From IMG/VR virus record IMGVR_UViG_3300019752_000004, positions 18,850-82,849 of that record: DNA of 64,000 nt; one strand, 5' to 3'. Origin of the DNA: a virus. A model generated the notes under the pieces. That model was not told the DNA's origin, did not search any database, and saw only the letters and a list, made by a program, of their open reading frames with translations. Positions 31,870-41,005 of the stretch are shown piece after piece (position 1 is the first letter of the stretch; each line of letters starts with the position of its first letter). The position numbers and the translations under genes are program-made.

Positions 31870-32829
31870 ATGAGATTTGCAACAAGAACAAGAAATATAA
31901 TTAACCGTATCAACGGCAGAAAACCAGATTCAACCACTACAGGAACATATGATCCAACGACTTTAAAACAGTTGGTATTCCCCCGTGACGTTCTAACACT
32001 CACAGAGGGTAATGGTCATTACATCCTTTTTAACATCAACACTGTTGTTGGTTCTAGATTTAGTTCCCGTGCAACCCGTGTAGTAGAAAACACTGTTAAC
32101 AATCCATTCGGTGATGAACCAGTTGTACAGCAATCAGGGAGTTCTAGTCTTAGAACATTGACACGAAATCATGTTCGTAGTGATGAAAGTATAGTCATGT
32201 TCATGCCACCTAACCTAAGTACAGCATATAATGTTGACTGGTCTGCAACTGAATTAGGTGTACTTGGATCAGTATTAGCCGATGGTCTTAATTTTGATTC
32301 AGTCAACCTAGAGGATGTTAAACGTGTTACAGGTAGACTTGTAAAAGAAACTGCATTGAATCTAGCCAGCCTAGTTGGTGTAAATGCAGAGGAATCATAT
32401 AGATTGTATAGTGCTGAGACAAAGAATCCATTTACAGAAACACTTTTCAACGGGATTTCAAACAGGACATTACCTCTGAATTTTAGAATGAATGCACGGT
32501 CTGAAAATGAAGCCGAAACCATTAAAGAGATTGTACGTAGATTTAAATTTCATGCTGCACCAGAAATTGTAGATGGGGATATCAGGTCATCTTATTTTAA
32601 AGCACCATCTACCTTTGATATTACATTCATGAACAAAGACCAGAACAATGTTTACCTTCACAGAATGTCTACATGTGCGCTATCAGATATTAACGTTAAT
32701 TATACGCCTAATGGCGAATATAGCACGTTAAAGAATGGTGCACCAACACAGATTGAACTTGAACTTAAATTCACAGAGCTTGAAGTTCTCACTAAATCTA
32801 AATTTCTTGATCCAGATAACAGTTTCTAG
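31870..32829 (+). CDS. 48: Baseplate tail tube cap (T4 gp48)
   Basis: 319 residues (T4 gp48 has 364). The C-terminal half (NRTLPLNFRMNARSENEAET, KAPSTFDITF, NVNYTPNGEYSTL) carries the gp48/tail-tube-like pattern including the typical NY-x-PNG-x-Y segment. It caps the baseplate hub and starts the tail tube. ATG 31870 follows AAGAGAT; an upstream in-frame start would begin inside terminator T2. Confidence 0.8.
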   Translation: MRFATRTRNIINRINGRKPDSTTTGTYDPTTLKQLVFPRDVLTLTEGNGHYILFNINTVVGSRFSSRATRVVENTVNNPFGDEPVVQQSGSSSLRTLTRNHVRSDESIVMFMPPNLSTAYNVDWSATELGVLGSVLADGLNFDSVNLEDVKRVTGRLVKETALNLASLVGVNAEESYRLYSAETKNPFTETLFNGISNRTLPLNFRMNARSENEAETIKEIVRRFKFHAAPEIVDGDIRSSYFKAPSTFDITFMNKDQNNVYLHRMSTCALSDINVNYTPNGEYSTLKNGAPTQIELELKFTELEVLTKSKFLDPDNSF

Positions 32830-32838
32830 GAGGTTCCA

Positions 32839-33393
32839 ATGTATTTTCAACTTTTTCCACACAGATGGTTTACACTCTCAAACGGTGAAACCATATTATA
32901 CAATAACTTTACACGAGCCGTAGGCGTTACAAATAGTATAGTAGAAGATGAAACTAATCTGATTAATTATATTATTGCCGATGGTGAACGTGCTGAACAG
33001 ATTAGTCAACGTGTATATGGATCAACAGAATACTGGTGGATTATATATCATGTGAATAGAATTGAGAATCCAGTTGTAGATTGGCCTTATCCAAATTCAA
33101 TATTAGATGATATTAGATTGGAAGAGTTTCCGAATAGTTCGCCAGTGGATGTTCATCACTATGAGGATAAGTATGATAATATAGTTGATATAAATCATTT
33201 CAGAGCCTTGTATCCTAATTATGATGATGCTCGGATTGTGGCTGAAAATGAATTGACTATAGTGACGTTAGATGAATTTTATACTGGTGAAAATGAAGAG
33301 AAACGTAATATTAGACTAGTTGATCCACTGTATATAGATGTAATTGCTGGACAATTAGAAGCATTATTTTATAGTGCAATAAATCGAAATTAA
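32839..33393 (+). CDS. 53: Baseplate wedge protein (T4 gp53)
   Basis: 184 residues (T4 gp53 has 196). It starts MYFQLFPHRWFTLSNGET and contains a LysM-like stretch (DGERAEQISQRVYGSTEYWWIIYHVN) then NPVVDWPYPN, the gp53 signature. It joins wedges to the hub. AGGAGG is placed ideally before ATG 32839. Confidence 0.88.
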   Translation: MYFQLFPHRWFTLSNGETILYNNFTRAVGVTNSIVEDETNLINYIIADGERAEQISQRVYGSTEYWWIIYHVNRIENPVVDWPYPNSILDDIRLEEFPNSSPVDVHHYEDKYDNIVDINHFRALYPNYDDARIVAENELTIVTLDEFYTGENEEKRNIRLVDPLYIDVIAGQLEALFYSAINRN

Positions 33394-33406
33394 TTTAAAA
33401 AACTTG

Positions 33407-33435
33407 TTGACAAGTGAATTAGGTCTGCATATAAC
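33407..33435 (+). promoter_or_regulatory. Early sigma70-type promoter P4 (cassette 3)
   Basis: TTGACA (33407-33412), 17-base spacer, TATAAC (33430-33435), leader as for P2 and P3. Confidence 0.8.
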
Positions 33436-33487
33436 TAGACTCATGGAAGGCAAATCCTTAAAAACTTAACAAAATGGAGAAAGAAAA

Positions 33488-34009
33488 ATGACAACTACAG
33501 AAACCATAATCAATGTCATTAAGGACCAAATAAGACCAGCTATGGATGTGTGGGAAGATGATATGTATAACTTTATTAAGGATTTGCAAGAATATTGTAC
33601 AAAGACTGTATATAATGATTATGAAGATCAGAAAGGTTCCTTCAATTTGATGGGGAACTACACCGCAAATGAGAGCAAATCCTATATTATTCATATTCTT
33701 AAAGAACGGAATGGATATAAGAAAACCTATGAACGATTCTTTCACAGAAGTGAAACTGATCTTAAAGATATGATTCATAAAGAAGCTACACATAAGCTTA
33801 ACAAAATTGATGTTGCCGTAAAAAAGAAACTTAATGGTGTTGACATAGAAAAGATTGAAATGCTTGGTTTTAATGCTTATTCTGCAAACGGCTTTTGTGA
33901 TGGTGCTTGGAAAATTAATGATAATAAGGTGTTTTCATTCCGAGGTATTTATGCAGGTGGATATAACATACAGTGTCATCATGTAAGAACACTTTACACA
34001 TACAAGTAA
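33488..34009 (+). CDS. Cassette-3 protein of unknown function
   Basis: 173 residues beginning MTTTETIINVIKDQIRPAMD. Mainly helical, with a Gly/aromatic C-terminal part (AYSANGFCDGAWKIND). It differs from the products of cassettes 1 and 2 although the flanking promoter and terminator are almost the same, so the cargo has been exchanged. No family is recognised. Confidence 0.65.
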   Translation: MTTTETIINVIKDQIRPAMDVWEDDMYNFIKDLQEYCTKTVYNDYEDQKGSFNLMGNYTANESKSYIIHILKERNGYKKTYERFFHRSETDLKDMIHKEATHKLNKIDVAVKKKLNGVDIEKIEMLGFNAYSANGFCDGAWKINDNKVFSFRGIYAGGYNIQCHHVRTLYTYK

Positions 34010-34032
34010 TAAACTATATAAATTAAAATTTT

Positions 34033-34074
34033 ACCCCTAGTAGAAACCTTCATTCTACTAGGGGTTTCTTGTTT
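34033..34074 (+). terminator. Intrinsic terminator T3 (cassette 3)
   Basis: CCCCTAGTAGAA (34034-34045) pairs with 34053-34064, with the same loop sequence and TTTCTTGTTT tail as T2. Confidence 0.88.
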
Positions 34075-34076
34075 CT

Positions 34077-34084
34077 GATAAATA
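34077..34084 (+). promoter_or_regulatory. Late promoter for genes 27-29
   Basis: GATAAATA follows T3 and is 21 bases before the gene 27 ATG, with AAAAGAGATAT between. Confidence 0.55.
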
Positions 34085-34105
34085 CTACTAAAAGAGATAT
34101 ATTAT

Positions 34106-35287
34106 ATGGCTACATTAATAGAAGAAGGAAAATATGAATTATTTTCCTGTTACATACTCACGCACATGCAGGAACAAATTGATGTGCGAAACCTGATGAT
34201 AGAATTTGATGTATATGAATCTATGTACAGTGATTCTGTTACAGGTACACTCATTTTAGGTGACACCCTAAATTTACTTGCTAATGCCCCCATCATCGGT
34301 GGTGAAACAGTAGTTTTCCAATTTAGAACCACAGGTAAATTTGAAACCAGAACCCATAGATTCATAGTGTATAGCTGCACTAACAGAAACGTAGATAAAA
34401 ATAAAACCCAGCTGTATAAATTAAAATTATGCACATCAGAAAAGTATGATGATTTAAATCAAAGTATTTCACGTGCTATCAATGGTCATTATAGTGATTC
34501 TGTAGTTTCTATATTAAATGAAATCAGTGATAAACCTGTTGTATCCGATAAATCTACTGGGATACACCAATATATAATTCCATATACCACACCATTTGAT
34601 GCGATACGTAGATTAACACAGAAATCGATCGACAGTGATAATAATCCATTTGTTTTCTACGAATCTACTGTTACAGGATATAATATTAGAAGTGTATCGG
34701 CATTGTATGAACAGGAAGCAGTTACAACCTACATATTTTCACCATCAAACACTCGTCCAGTTGAAGAACGTTATAGGAATATTAAAGAATATGATGTTCA
34801 GCAATCCAATAACGTGAATAAATATAATGAGAGATTTGTCAATGGTGGGGTCATGCAGACATTCGATCTATTTTCAAAAACGTATGTAGAGGATAACATT
34901 GTACGGGATAATAGCGTTGTATTAGATAATTCACCTGTGCCAGATGTATATAATAAACGTAGGACAAGAACCAAGTTTCAGATAGATGATATGTCTACAG
35001 GTAGATTTGATGATTTTCATAAGAACAGTGAGGCTGTAATGCACCGAAACTATGCTATGACATGGCTTTTAGCTGGTGATGAAAATCTTGTACTGGGATC
35101 AGTAGTTAATTTTGATATTCCATCACTAGAAGAACAGACTGATGTACTAAAAATAGACCCACTATATAGCGGTAGGTTCCTAGTCAGTGCTATTAAACAT
35201 ACATGGACTAAAGTTGAATATAGCATGAATGTAGAGGTTGTTAAAAATAGTTTCAATAGGGAAACGGGAATAAACAATGGCAGATAA
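34106..35287 (+). CDS. 27: Baseplate hub protein (T4 gp27)
   Basis: 393 residues (T4 gp27 has 391). IEFDVYESMYSDSVTGTLIL, GGETVVFQFRT, IPYTTPFDAIRRLTQKS and the late ...LVLGSVVNFDIPS...YSGRFLVSAIKHTW segment follow the gp27/gpD hub order. The trimer forms the hub ring that carries the gp5 spike. It overlaps gene 29 by 11 bases. Confidence 0.87.
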   Translation: MATLIEEGKYELFSCYILTHMQEQIDVRNLMIEFDVYESMYSDSVTGTLILGDTLNLLANAPIIGGETVVFQFRTTGKFETRTHRFIVYSCTNRNVDKNKTQLYKLKLCTSEKYDDLNQSISRAINGHYSDSVVSILNEISDKPVVSDKSTGIHQYIIPYTTPFDAIRRLTQKSIDSDNNPFVFYESTVTGYNIRSVSALYEQEAVTTYIFSPSNTRPVEERYRNIKEYDVQQSNNVNKYNERFVNGGVMQTFDLFSKTYVEDNIVRDNSVVLDNSPVPDVYNKRRTRTKFQIDDMSTGRFDDFHKNSEAVMHRNYAMTWLLAGDENLVLGSVVNFDIPSLEEQTDVLKIDPLYSGRFLVSAIKHTWTKVEYSMNVEVVKNSFNRETGINNGR

Positions 35288-36944
35288 TAAAAAATCAGGA
35301 TTAGACGCAACTAGCGATCAGCTGAGACAACAACAGACTGTAGAATCAGGAATGGATGAAATCCATATTCAAGTAGAATCCGCTTTGAATAAACTGGCTA
35401 TGTCCTTTGAACAGAATGACAAGCGTAGTGTTAGACAGACACAGAATCAGTTGAAGGGTTTAGAATCCAAATTGCTGGAAAGAACTGATGTACAATCAAA
35501 AGAATATTTACAACTCGTTTCAGCAAATCTATCACAGACTGCTAATAGTGTTAGTCTTGCGTCCAGAGCGTCAGAAACGGCCTTGTCACGCATCCAAAGC
35601 AGTTTACCTACACGTGATACCTTTTTAGCTGCATTAACCACAGCAAACCCCATTGTGGGTCTCTCTGCGAGTCTTGCAACAAACTCTTTAGCAAGTTTGT
35701 CAGAATCTCGCAAAATGCGAAGACTTGAACACAAACAGCAGGGCAAAAACCTTAAAGCTGAATTGGAACGCATTAAAGAATCAAAAGCTATTGCTCCCGC
35801 ATCTGAACCATCTAATGTATTAGAACCTGAAATAGTTGATATTGAACCTATCACATCTAATTTAGAAAAAGTTCAAGACCCTTTAAATGATATAGTTGCT
35901 GTAAATGAAAAGATTTTAGAACGACTTGATGACAGTGTAGATATAGCTAAACAGAATGAATTGGAAGAAGATAGGAATGCAGCTATTGCCAGAAGAGAAG
36001 ACATTAGAGAAGGTAATATAGTTCCTAAAGATGATGCTGAAAAGGTTGGGGATGAAAAAGATACTGGATTGCTAGGTAGTCTAGGTGGATTCTTTTCATC
36101 ATTCGCCGCATCTATTACAGGATTTCTTGCTGGTGGTGCTGGACTCATAGGTGGATTGGGATTGGCTTTTGCTGGATTCTATGCAGCTTATCAAATTATT
36201 GAGGGATTTTTCAATGCTGGTGAAATCTTTGGAAAGGATAGTGTCACATTCATTGAACGTATCAGTGGCGGTCTAGCTGGTCTTCTAGGTGGTTTTTTGG
36301 ATTTATTTGAAGGTGTGTTTAGTTTCTTTGGCGTTGAATTGGATTTGAAGGGTGATGAAATCACACAGACCGTAGCATATTTTCTTAGAGATATGATAAC
36401 AGGCATAGTAGATTTCTTCACAGGTATTGGTCAAGGTGTACTAATGATATTCACTGACCCAGAACAGGGATTTAATAAAATTAAAGACACCTTTGTTGAA
36501 ACATTTGATAAAGTGCTAGACAGTATAGTAGCTGGTTTTGAATTTATACAGGATGCAATTGCGGAACCAATTGAAAGAGTCGAATCAGCTGTATCAGGTA
36601 TGTTTGATTTCATGACTGATGCTATCAATGATATGATTCAGAGTGCTGCACAACTAGCTGTAGATATTTTACCAGATATAGTAACACCCGATTCGCTGAA
36701 AGATGTCGCTGAATATGGATTGTTTGAAAAGCAGATTTCTCCATCATCTACAATGCCTGAAAATATAGATCGTGTAGAACAGAATATTAAACAGCGTGAA
36801 AGAGAATCAAATGTAGCTGCTACAGCTGCACAGGTTATCAATGCACCATCTGTCAATTCTAGGAATGAAAATGTTCAGGTTGTTGGTGGTGTGTTGAATG
36901 CTAACGCTAATGATGGTGATTTTGGAACCTCACGGTGGTTCTAA
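35277..36944 (+). CDS. 29: Tail tape measure protein (T4 gp29)
   Basis: 555 residues (T4 gp29 has 590). Long N-terminal helices, an internal hydrophobic Gly-rich region (about 265-345) such as GFLAGGAGLIGGLGLAFAGF, and a helical C-terminus with position right after gene 27 identify the tape measure. It sets tail length and is ejected. The TAA stop is part of a TTCTAACGCATTCTAA repeat. Confidence 0.85.
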   Translation: MADNKKSGLDATSDQLRQQQTVESGMDEIHIQVESALNKLAMSFEQNDKRSVRQTQNQLKGLESKLLERTDVQSKEYLQLVSANLSQTANSVSLASRASETALSRIQSSLPTRDTFLAALTTANPIVGLSASLATNSLASLSESRKMRRLEHKQQGKNLKAELERIKESKAIAPASEPSNVLEPEIVDIEPITSNLEKVQDPLNDIVAVNEKILERLDDSVDIAKQNELEEDRNAAIARREDIREGNIVPKDDAEKVGDEKDTGLLGSLGGFFSSFAASITGFLAGGAGLIGGLGLAFAGFYAAYQIIEGFFNAGEIFGKDSVTFIERISGGLAGLLGGFLDLFEGVFSFFGVELDLKGDEITQTVAYFLRDMITGIVDFFTGIGQGVLMIFTDPEQGFNKIKDTFVETFDKVLDSIVAGFEFIQDAIAEPIERVESAVSGMFDFMTDAINDMIQSAAQLAVDILPDIVTPDSLKDVAEYGLFEKQISPSSTMPENIDRVEQNIKQRERESNVAATAAQVINAPSVNSRNENVQVVGGVLNANANDGDFGTSRWF

Positions 36945-36954
36945 CGCATTCTAA
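36939..36954 (+). repeat. Single copy of the TTCTAACGCATTCTAA motif
   Basis: Exact match to the core of the inverted repeats at 18630 and 53004. It includes the last sense codon and stop of gene 29. No facing second arm is present within 100 bases. Confidence 0.75.
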
Positions 36955-37021
36955 TTCATTTCTGGATTCATAGTACCATTTTAAAATTAAAAGCTCTTAG
37001 AAGCTAAAATAGAGACAATTT

Positions 37022-37639
37022 ATGATAGAATTATTTAAAGGGCATATAAGTGCATTAGGGATATCAAGACAGAACAGGTTTAGGGTTATCATACCAGTGC
37101 CTGTAAATATTGTTGATGACCTGTTTGATGATGAAACACTAAATGATATTTCATCACTCATCCAGACAGGTGCACAAACATATGCATTGAGTCTAATGTG
37201 TACTACTGCACAGACTAACGGCAGAACTATTAATCTGGTTGATAGTAAAAATACTGGATCACTATTACAATTTCCATCAGGGATTACAAAAGAGCCAGTT
37301 GAACTGACATTTATATTGACTGAACCCCTGTTAGAACAGCGTATCATTGATAACTGGCTGGATACAATTGTTGATCCATATACAGGTGAGATGGGATATA
37401 TGGATGAATATACAACTGATATTGATATTGAACAGTTATCTAATGCAGAGGGATTAATAAGTCAGTTGCCAGTATACAGAACAATTTTACATGATGCATA
37501 TCCTGTGTCGCGTGGACCACTGGTATATGATAACAGTTCTCAGAACACATTTCATACTATGAATGTATCATTTACTTACAAAAGGTCTGTTAATGGTCTG
37601 GATTTGAGTCCTATTGCGGCTCTATCTAGATTTGTATAA
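37022..37639 (+). CDS. 54: Baseplate tail tube initiator (T4 gp54-like)
   Basis: 205 residues (T4 gp54 has 320). SRQNRFRVIIPVP, PVELTFILTEPLLEQRIIDN, DTIVDPYTGEMGYMDEYTTD and TMNVSFTYKRS match the gp54/gp19 tail-tube fold order (RxNxF, F-x-x-D/E, W-x-x-x-I-x-DP-x-T-G). It starts polymerisation of the tail tube on the gp48 cap. It lacks about 100 residues compared with T4. Confidence 0.75.
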   Translation: MIELFKGHISALGISRQNRFRVIIPVPVNIVDDLFDDETLNDISSLIQTGAQTYALSLMCTTAQTNGRTINLVDSKNTGSLLQFPSGITKEPVELTFILTEPLLEQRIIDNWLDTIVDPYTGEMGYMDEYTTDIDIEQLSNAEGLISQLPVYRTILHDAYPVSRGPLVYDNSSQNTFHTMNVSFTYKRSVNGLDLSPIAALSRFV

Positions 37640-37681
37640 TGGAATCCCCTGTTGATACGGTGTGAACAACAGGGGATTCCA
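37640..37681. terminator. Bidirectional terminator between convergent units
   Basis: TGGAATCCCCTGTTG (37640-37654) is perfectly complementary to 37667-37681, a 15-bp stem, between gene 54 (plus) and the gene at 37698 (minus). A/T-rich bases flank both sides. Confidence 0.85.
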
Positions 37682-37697
37682 ATATTAATTTCATTCA

Positions 37698-38192
37698 TTA
37701 TCCAAACATAATTCTGAACAATCGTTCTTGGCGGTTTCTAGCACCCTCATAATCAACCTTATAAGCCACAGCATAAGTAGCCGCAGCATAAGCAACGGCA
37801 TAATCAACGGCATGAACATTGATGTTAGCCGTATAAGCTGGCGCGGTATTAATTTCAATAACAGCATTATATGCAAATTCCAATTCATCTTTAGTTGCTT
37901 CACCATGACAATATAGGTGTGCAATTTTCACAGCATTTAAACTTCTTTCATCCTCAATGAGATGTAAAATGTCCTGACAACATGCAACTGCAAATAGTCT
38001 TACAAGTTTCTCATCTTCAACTGTTCTTAAAGTCCAAACAGCATCATTCAAACCATTAATATCTAAGATAGTAGTTAGTGCTAATGGATCATTATCAGCT
38101 TTAGATTTATTCAAGCCTTTGAGAAGTGCTTTCCAACCATCCTCACAAGGTTTATGTTCACGTATTTCATTAAGTGTTGTGTAAACTGTCAT
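37698..38192 (-). CDS. Conserved phage protein with Ala/Tyr/Val repeat tail
   Basis: 164 residues. MTVYTTLNEIREHKPCEDGW followed by LLKGLN...ILDINGLNDAVWTLR is a family I recall in many unrelated phages, without known function. The C-terminal part repeats short Tyr-Ala-Val units (VDYAVAYAAATYAVAYKVDY). The start at 38192 follows a leader like that of plus-strand genes; ATG 38204 is an alternative. Confidence 0.68.
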   Translation of the reverse strand: MTVYTTLNEIREHKPCEDGWKALLKGLNKSKADNDPLALTTILDINGLNDAVWTLRTVEDEKLVRLFAVACCQDILHLIEDERSLNAVKIAHLYCHGEATKDELEFAYNAVIEINTAPAYTANINVHAVDYAVAYAAATYAVAYKVDYEGARNRQERLFRIMFG

Positions 38193-38219
38193 TTTATTCT
38201 TCATTTTGTTAAATTTTCA

Positions 38220-38423
38220 TCATTCTAAAGTCTGTACAATTTCGGTTGAATTAGTATTCTTAGCCATGAACGTTGGATCAATAGTATGAACTACAGCGAC
38301 AAACATTGCAAAAATGAAACTTACAATGAACAGCCATTTTACAACAAACAAAAAGCCTTTCAAGAAATATTTCAGCACAAAAAACAACAACACACCAAAA
38401 ATAAAAGCAATAATAAAACTCAT
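38220..38423 (-). CDS. Small membrane protein
   Basis: 67 residues with two hydrophobic segments (FIIAFIFGVLLFFVLKYF and VVKWLFIVSFIFAMFVAVV). Topology and role unknown. GGAG precedes the start. Confidence 0.6.
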   Translation of the reverse strand: MSFIIAFIFGVLLFFVLKYFLKGFLFVVKWLFIVSFIFAMFVAVVHTIDPTFMAKNTNSTEIVQTLE

Positions 38424-38442
38424 TTCTAATTCTCCATTCCAG

Positions 38443-38811
38443 TTAAGTCAATCCGTTAAAACATTCGATTTCAGCTTTCAACTTATTGCGAACTGTGTAT
38501 ACATCCAAAAATTCACCAGTCACTACAAGTTGATTTCCATCAACAATATAAGTGAATTTAGCAGAACGATAATAAGTTGTCAACACCTTTTTTACATCTT
38601 CATGAAACTCTTGTGAAATGTAACGAGCTTCATTGCCACCAGAATAATATTTGATAAAAGTATCTTTCGTGATAGTCAAATACTTATCCACTCTCATATC
38701 ATCCCACGGTGACATTTCAAAATATGTTTCACATTCATCAAAGAATTCCAATTCAGACACATATGAAACTTTACCCATATCAATCATACCAATACCATCA
38801 ATTTTAATCAT
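38443..38811 (-). CDS. Hypothetical protein
   Basis: 122 residues starting MIKIDGIGMIDMGKVSYVSE. Mixed alpha/beta with no recognised motif. It overlaps the upstream gene by 8 bases. Confidence 0.62.
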   Translation of the reverse strand: MIKIDGIGMIDMGKVSYVSELEFFDECETYFEMSPWDDMRVDKYLTITKDTFIKYYSGGNEARYISQEFHEDVKKVLTTYYRSAKFTYIVDGNQLVVTGEFLDVYTVRNKLKAEIECFNGLT

Positions 38812-39052
38812 CTCTATAATCCATTTTTAATTTATTACGTTTTTCCTGTACTGTAAATACATTTGAACCTCTGATTCTTCTAGAATTTCCACAACAGAAC
38901 GGGTTTGAACATAGTGTTCTGGTATTTTTAGCCAATCCAAATGCACGAGGTCGCCATTTTTCATCAATTTCATCAAGATATCCACGATGAATTTTCATAG
39001 ATTTGTGGTAACCAATTTTTGCACGTTCTCTTTTGTTGCGGGGATGTTTCAT
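38804..39052 (-). CDS. Small basic protein with Cys motif
   Basis: 82 residues. NPFCCGNSRRIRG resembles the C-x-C-x-x-C-G-N-x-R-R motif of a short basic phage protein family. The N-terminus is strongly basic (MKHPRNKRERAKIGYHKSMK). A perfect late promoter lies upstream, so it may be a late gene within the early block. Confidence 0.62.
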   Translation of the reverse strand: MKHPRNKRERAKIGYHKSMKIHRGYLDEIDEKWRPRAFGLAKNTRTLCSNPFCCGNSRRIRGSNVFTVQEKRNKLKMDYRDD

Positions 39053-39068
39053 AAAACTCCTTTTCTAA

Positions 39069-39076
39069 TATTTATA
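39069..39076 (-). promoter_or_regulatory. T4-type late promoter (TATAAATA), minus strand
   Basis: A perfect TATAAATA on the minus strand, 16 bases before ATG 39052, with AAAAGGAG between. It overlaps the end of the next upstream gene. Confidence 0.6.
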
Positions 39077-39551
39077 CACCTGTAACACTCAGATACTGTA
39101 TACCATTTATTGATCCCAAACCAGTTTCAGTTTTATATCTGTCAATGTGATTGTGGTTATTAACTACAGGTGGTCTATTCACACAAGCATTCAAATGTCG
39201 TTCACATAGTTCTATATCTTCCAAGACATATTTGATATTTGCTTCATATGCTTTAGTTGTGTCAGGAAATGATTTAAAGTTCCAATTATTGACCAAATCA
39301 TATAGTTTTGAATTGTTGTGATGAATAACATCATAGCACACATCTTTGAGTTTATCATAATCTGATCTGGATATCAGAATTGAATTGCCCATTTTAATGC
39401 AACCAGTTTTCCAATTCTTAGGATTCTTGACCCATTTTCTCACAATACGTTTACGTTTAGACTTTGGGAATCTAAACTGAATATGAATACAATCCAGATA
39501 TTGATCTTCAATCACATGAACATTCAAACCAAACAAATCCATTACGTCCAT
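39072..39551 (-). CDS. Hypothetical protein
   Basis: 159 residues starting MDVMDLFGLNVHVIEDQYLD. A basic stretch (FPKSKRKRIVRKWVKNPKNW) lies near residue 30. It overlaps gene 41 by 10 bases and is probably translated with it. No family is recognised. Confidence 0.62.
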   Translation of the reverse strand: MDVMDLFGLNVHVIEDQYLDCIHIQFRFPKSKRKRIVRKWVKNPKNWKTGCIKMGNSILISRSDYDKLKDVCYDVIHHNNSKLYDLVNNWNFKSFPDTTKAYEANIKYVLEDIELCERHLNACVNRPPVVNNHNHIDRYKTETGLGSINGIQYLSVTGV

Positions 39552-40918
39552 CCTTTTTTAAGATTGTTGTCCAAAGGTGAAGTGCCTTTTATTCTTTCAT
39601 CATACGCTTTATCAGATTCAGACATTACACCTTCCTGTGACCTTTTGTCAACATCAAAAAATCTTTGTCTGTCATTATCTAAACCCACAACAAATTTCTT
39701 CATCTTAGATTTATTATTATAACGGTTTTTATTGACAATAGCTATTGCTTCATTCATTGCCGCCATATCGTCAGGTTGAAGCAATGCTATGACTAAATCA
39801 GCAATCTTTACAAGGTTGATTGCGTCACTTGTATCTGATAATGAAATATTGTCGGTCGCGTCCTGTGATTTTCTGTTAACCTGACCACCTGACCACGTAA
39901 TAGCATTATATCTCACAGCTAGTGATCTAACCTCTCTAGCAATCGAACCATAATAGTTATTGGAATTTAACATAGCACTTGCGGGTAAACTTGCACTAGC
40001 CATTTCACCAATATAGTCAAACAACAATACATCTGGTAAACATTTGTGTAATAACTTAACTTCTTTAATATGATTCTCTACATGAGTAGCAGATGCACCG
40101 CCACTAGGAAATTCTTTGATAATGAACTTGCCATCAGTTTTTGACCGCATTTCATTAATCTTCATCATATATTCATTTAGAGTCTTGCGTTCGAGTTTAT
40201 CAAATGTAGTTTCAAAGTTATTTACATCTGCACGATGTTTAATAACACTATCTGATACTTCAAACGTATAATAATAAACATTTAAACCCTGTTTCAAATA
40301 CATTATAGCCAGATGGATTAATGCCGTGGTCTTACCTACGTTAACACCCGCCTGAATAATATTAAGGGTTTTTCGGGGTACGCCACCTTTGGTACATTTA
40401 TTGAACAACTCAATGTCAAACGGTGTTCTATTCATTTCCTGATAGAAAGTTTTATAATGTTCTTCGGCATCGTCATAATAGTCTATACCTAGATCATTAT
40501 CAATCTGAATAGAAACTGCATTCCTGAGAATCTCAGGAATATTATTCATTTCATCCTTTTTATTCTCTAGGATATCAATACATTTGTATAGTGCAAGGTG
40601 TGTTGCTCTATCAGTTACCCATTGCTGTGTCTGATCCAGCAACCAATTATTATCTGGTTCATCACTATAATCTTTAATTTCCTGTAGGCAATCAATGATA
40701 GATTCATAAATGCTATCATTTACTTTTAATTTTGTAACTTCGAGTACAATAGCATCTAGACTTGGATTGTTATTGTACGTGTCAATGTAATTGCTGATAA
40801 TTTTGAAAATCTCTTTGGTACCATAATCTTCAAAATATTCTGAATCAAGTATTGTAATTACTTGGGTCTGGTAACGGTTATTATTAATAAGATTTGCTAA
40901 AATCGTGGTTTCAATCAT
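39542..40918 (-). CDS. 41: Replicative DNA helicase (DnaB-like, T4 gp41)
   Basis: 458 residues (T4 gp41 has 475). Walker A AGVNVGKTT lies at about 190-198, LFDYIGEM contains Walker B, and WSGGQVNRKSQD matches the DnaB H3/Q-loop region. It unwinds the fork with primase gp61 (62299-63336). The start at 40918 has AAGGAG upstream. A promoter TTGCAA-17-TATACT lies just before. Confidence 0.92.
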   Translation of the reverse strand: MIETTILANLINNNRYQTQVITILDSEYFEDYGTKEIFKIISNYIDTYNNNPSLDAIVLEVTKLKVNDSIYESIIDCLQEIKDYSDEPDNNWLLDQTQQWVTDRATHLALYKCIDILENKKDEMNNIPEILRNAVSIQIDNDLGIDYYDDAEEHYKTFYQEMNRTPFDIELFNKCTKGGVPRKTLNIIQAGVNVGKTTALIHLAIMYLKQGLNVYYYTFEVSDSVIKHRADVNNFETTFDKLERKTLNEYMMKINEMRSKTDGKFIIKEFPSGGASATHVENHIKEVKLLHKCLPDVLLFDYIGEMASASLPASAMLNSNNYYGSIAREVRSLAVRYNAITWSGGQVNRKSQDATDNISLSDTSDAINLVKIADLVIALLQPDDMAAMNEAIAIVNKNRYNNKSKMKKFVVGLDNDRQRFFDVDKRSQEGVMSESDKAYDERIKGTSPLDNNLKKGWT

Positions 40919-40937
40919 GAATACTCCTTTCAATGAG

Positions 40938-40966
40938 AGTATATATTATAATTTTTAATATTGCAA
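40938..40966 (-). promoter_or_regulatory. Sigma70-type promoter for gene 41
   Basis: On the minus strand TTGCAA (40966-40961), a 17-base spacer and TATACT (40943-40938). It begins right after the terminator of the upstream gene. Confidence 0.5.
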
Positions 40967-40969
40967 TAG

Positions 40970-41003
40970 AAAAGTGGAGAAAGATCATTTCTTTCTCCAC
41001 TTT
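40970..41003 (-). terminator. Intrinsic terminator after the gene at 41006
   Basis: AAAGTGGAGAAAG (40971-40983) pairs perfectly with 40991-41003; on the minus strand a short TTTTC follows. Confidence 0.82.
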
Positions 41004-41005
41004 GA

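Noticed and set aside
38314-38616. 100-codon open frame on the plus strand
   Set aside because: It overlaps two minus-strand genes antisense and has no ribosome-binding site.
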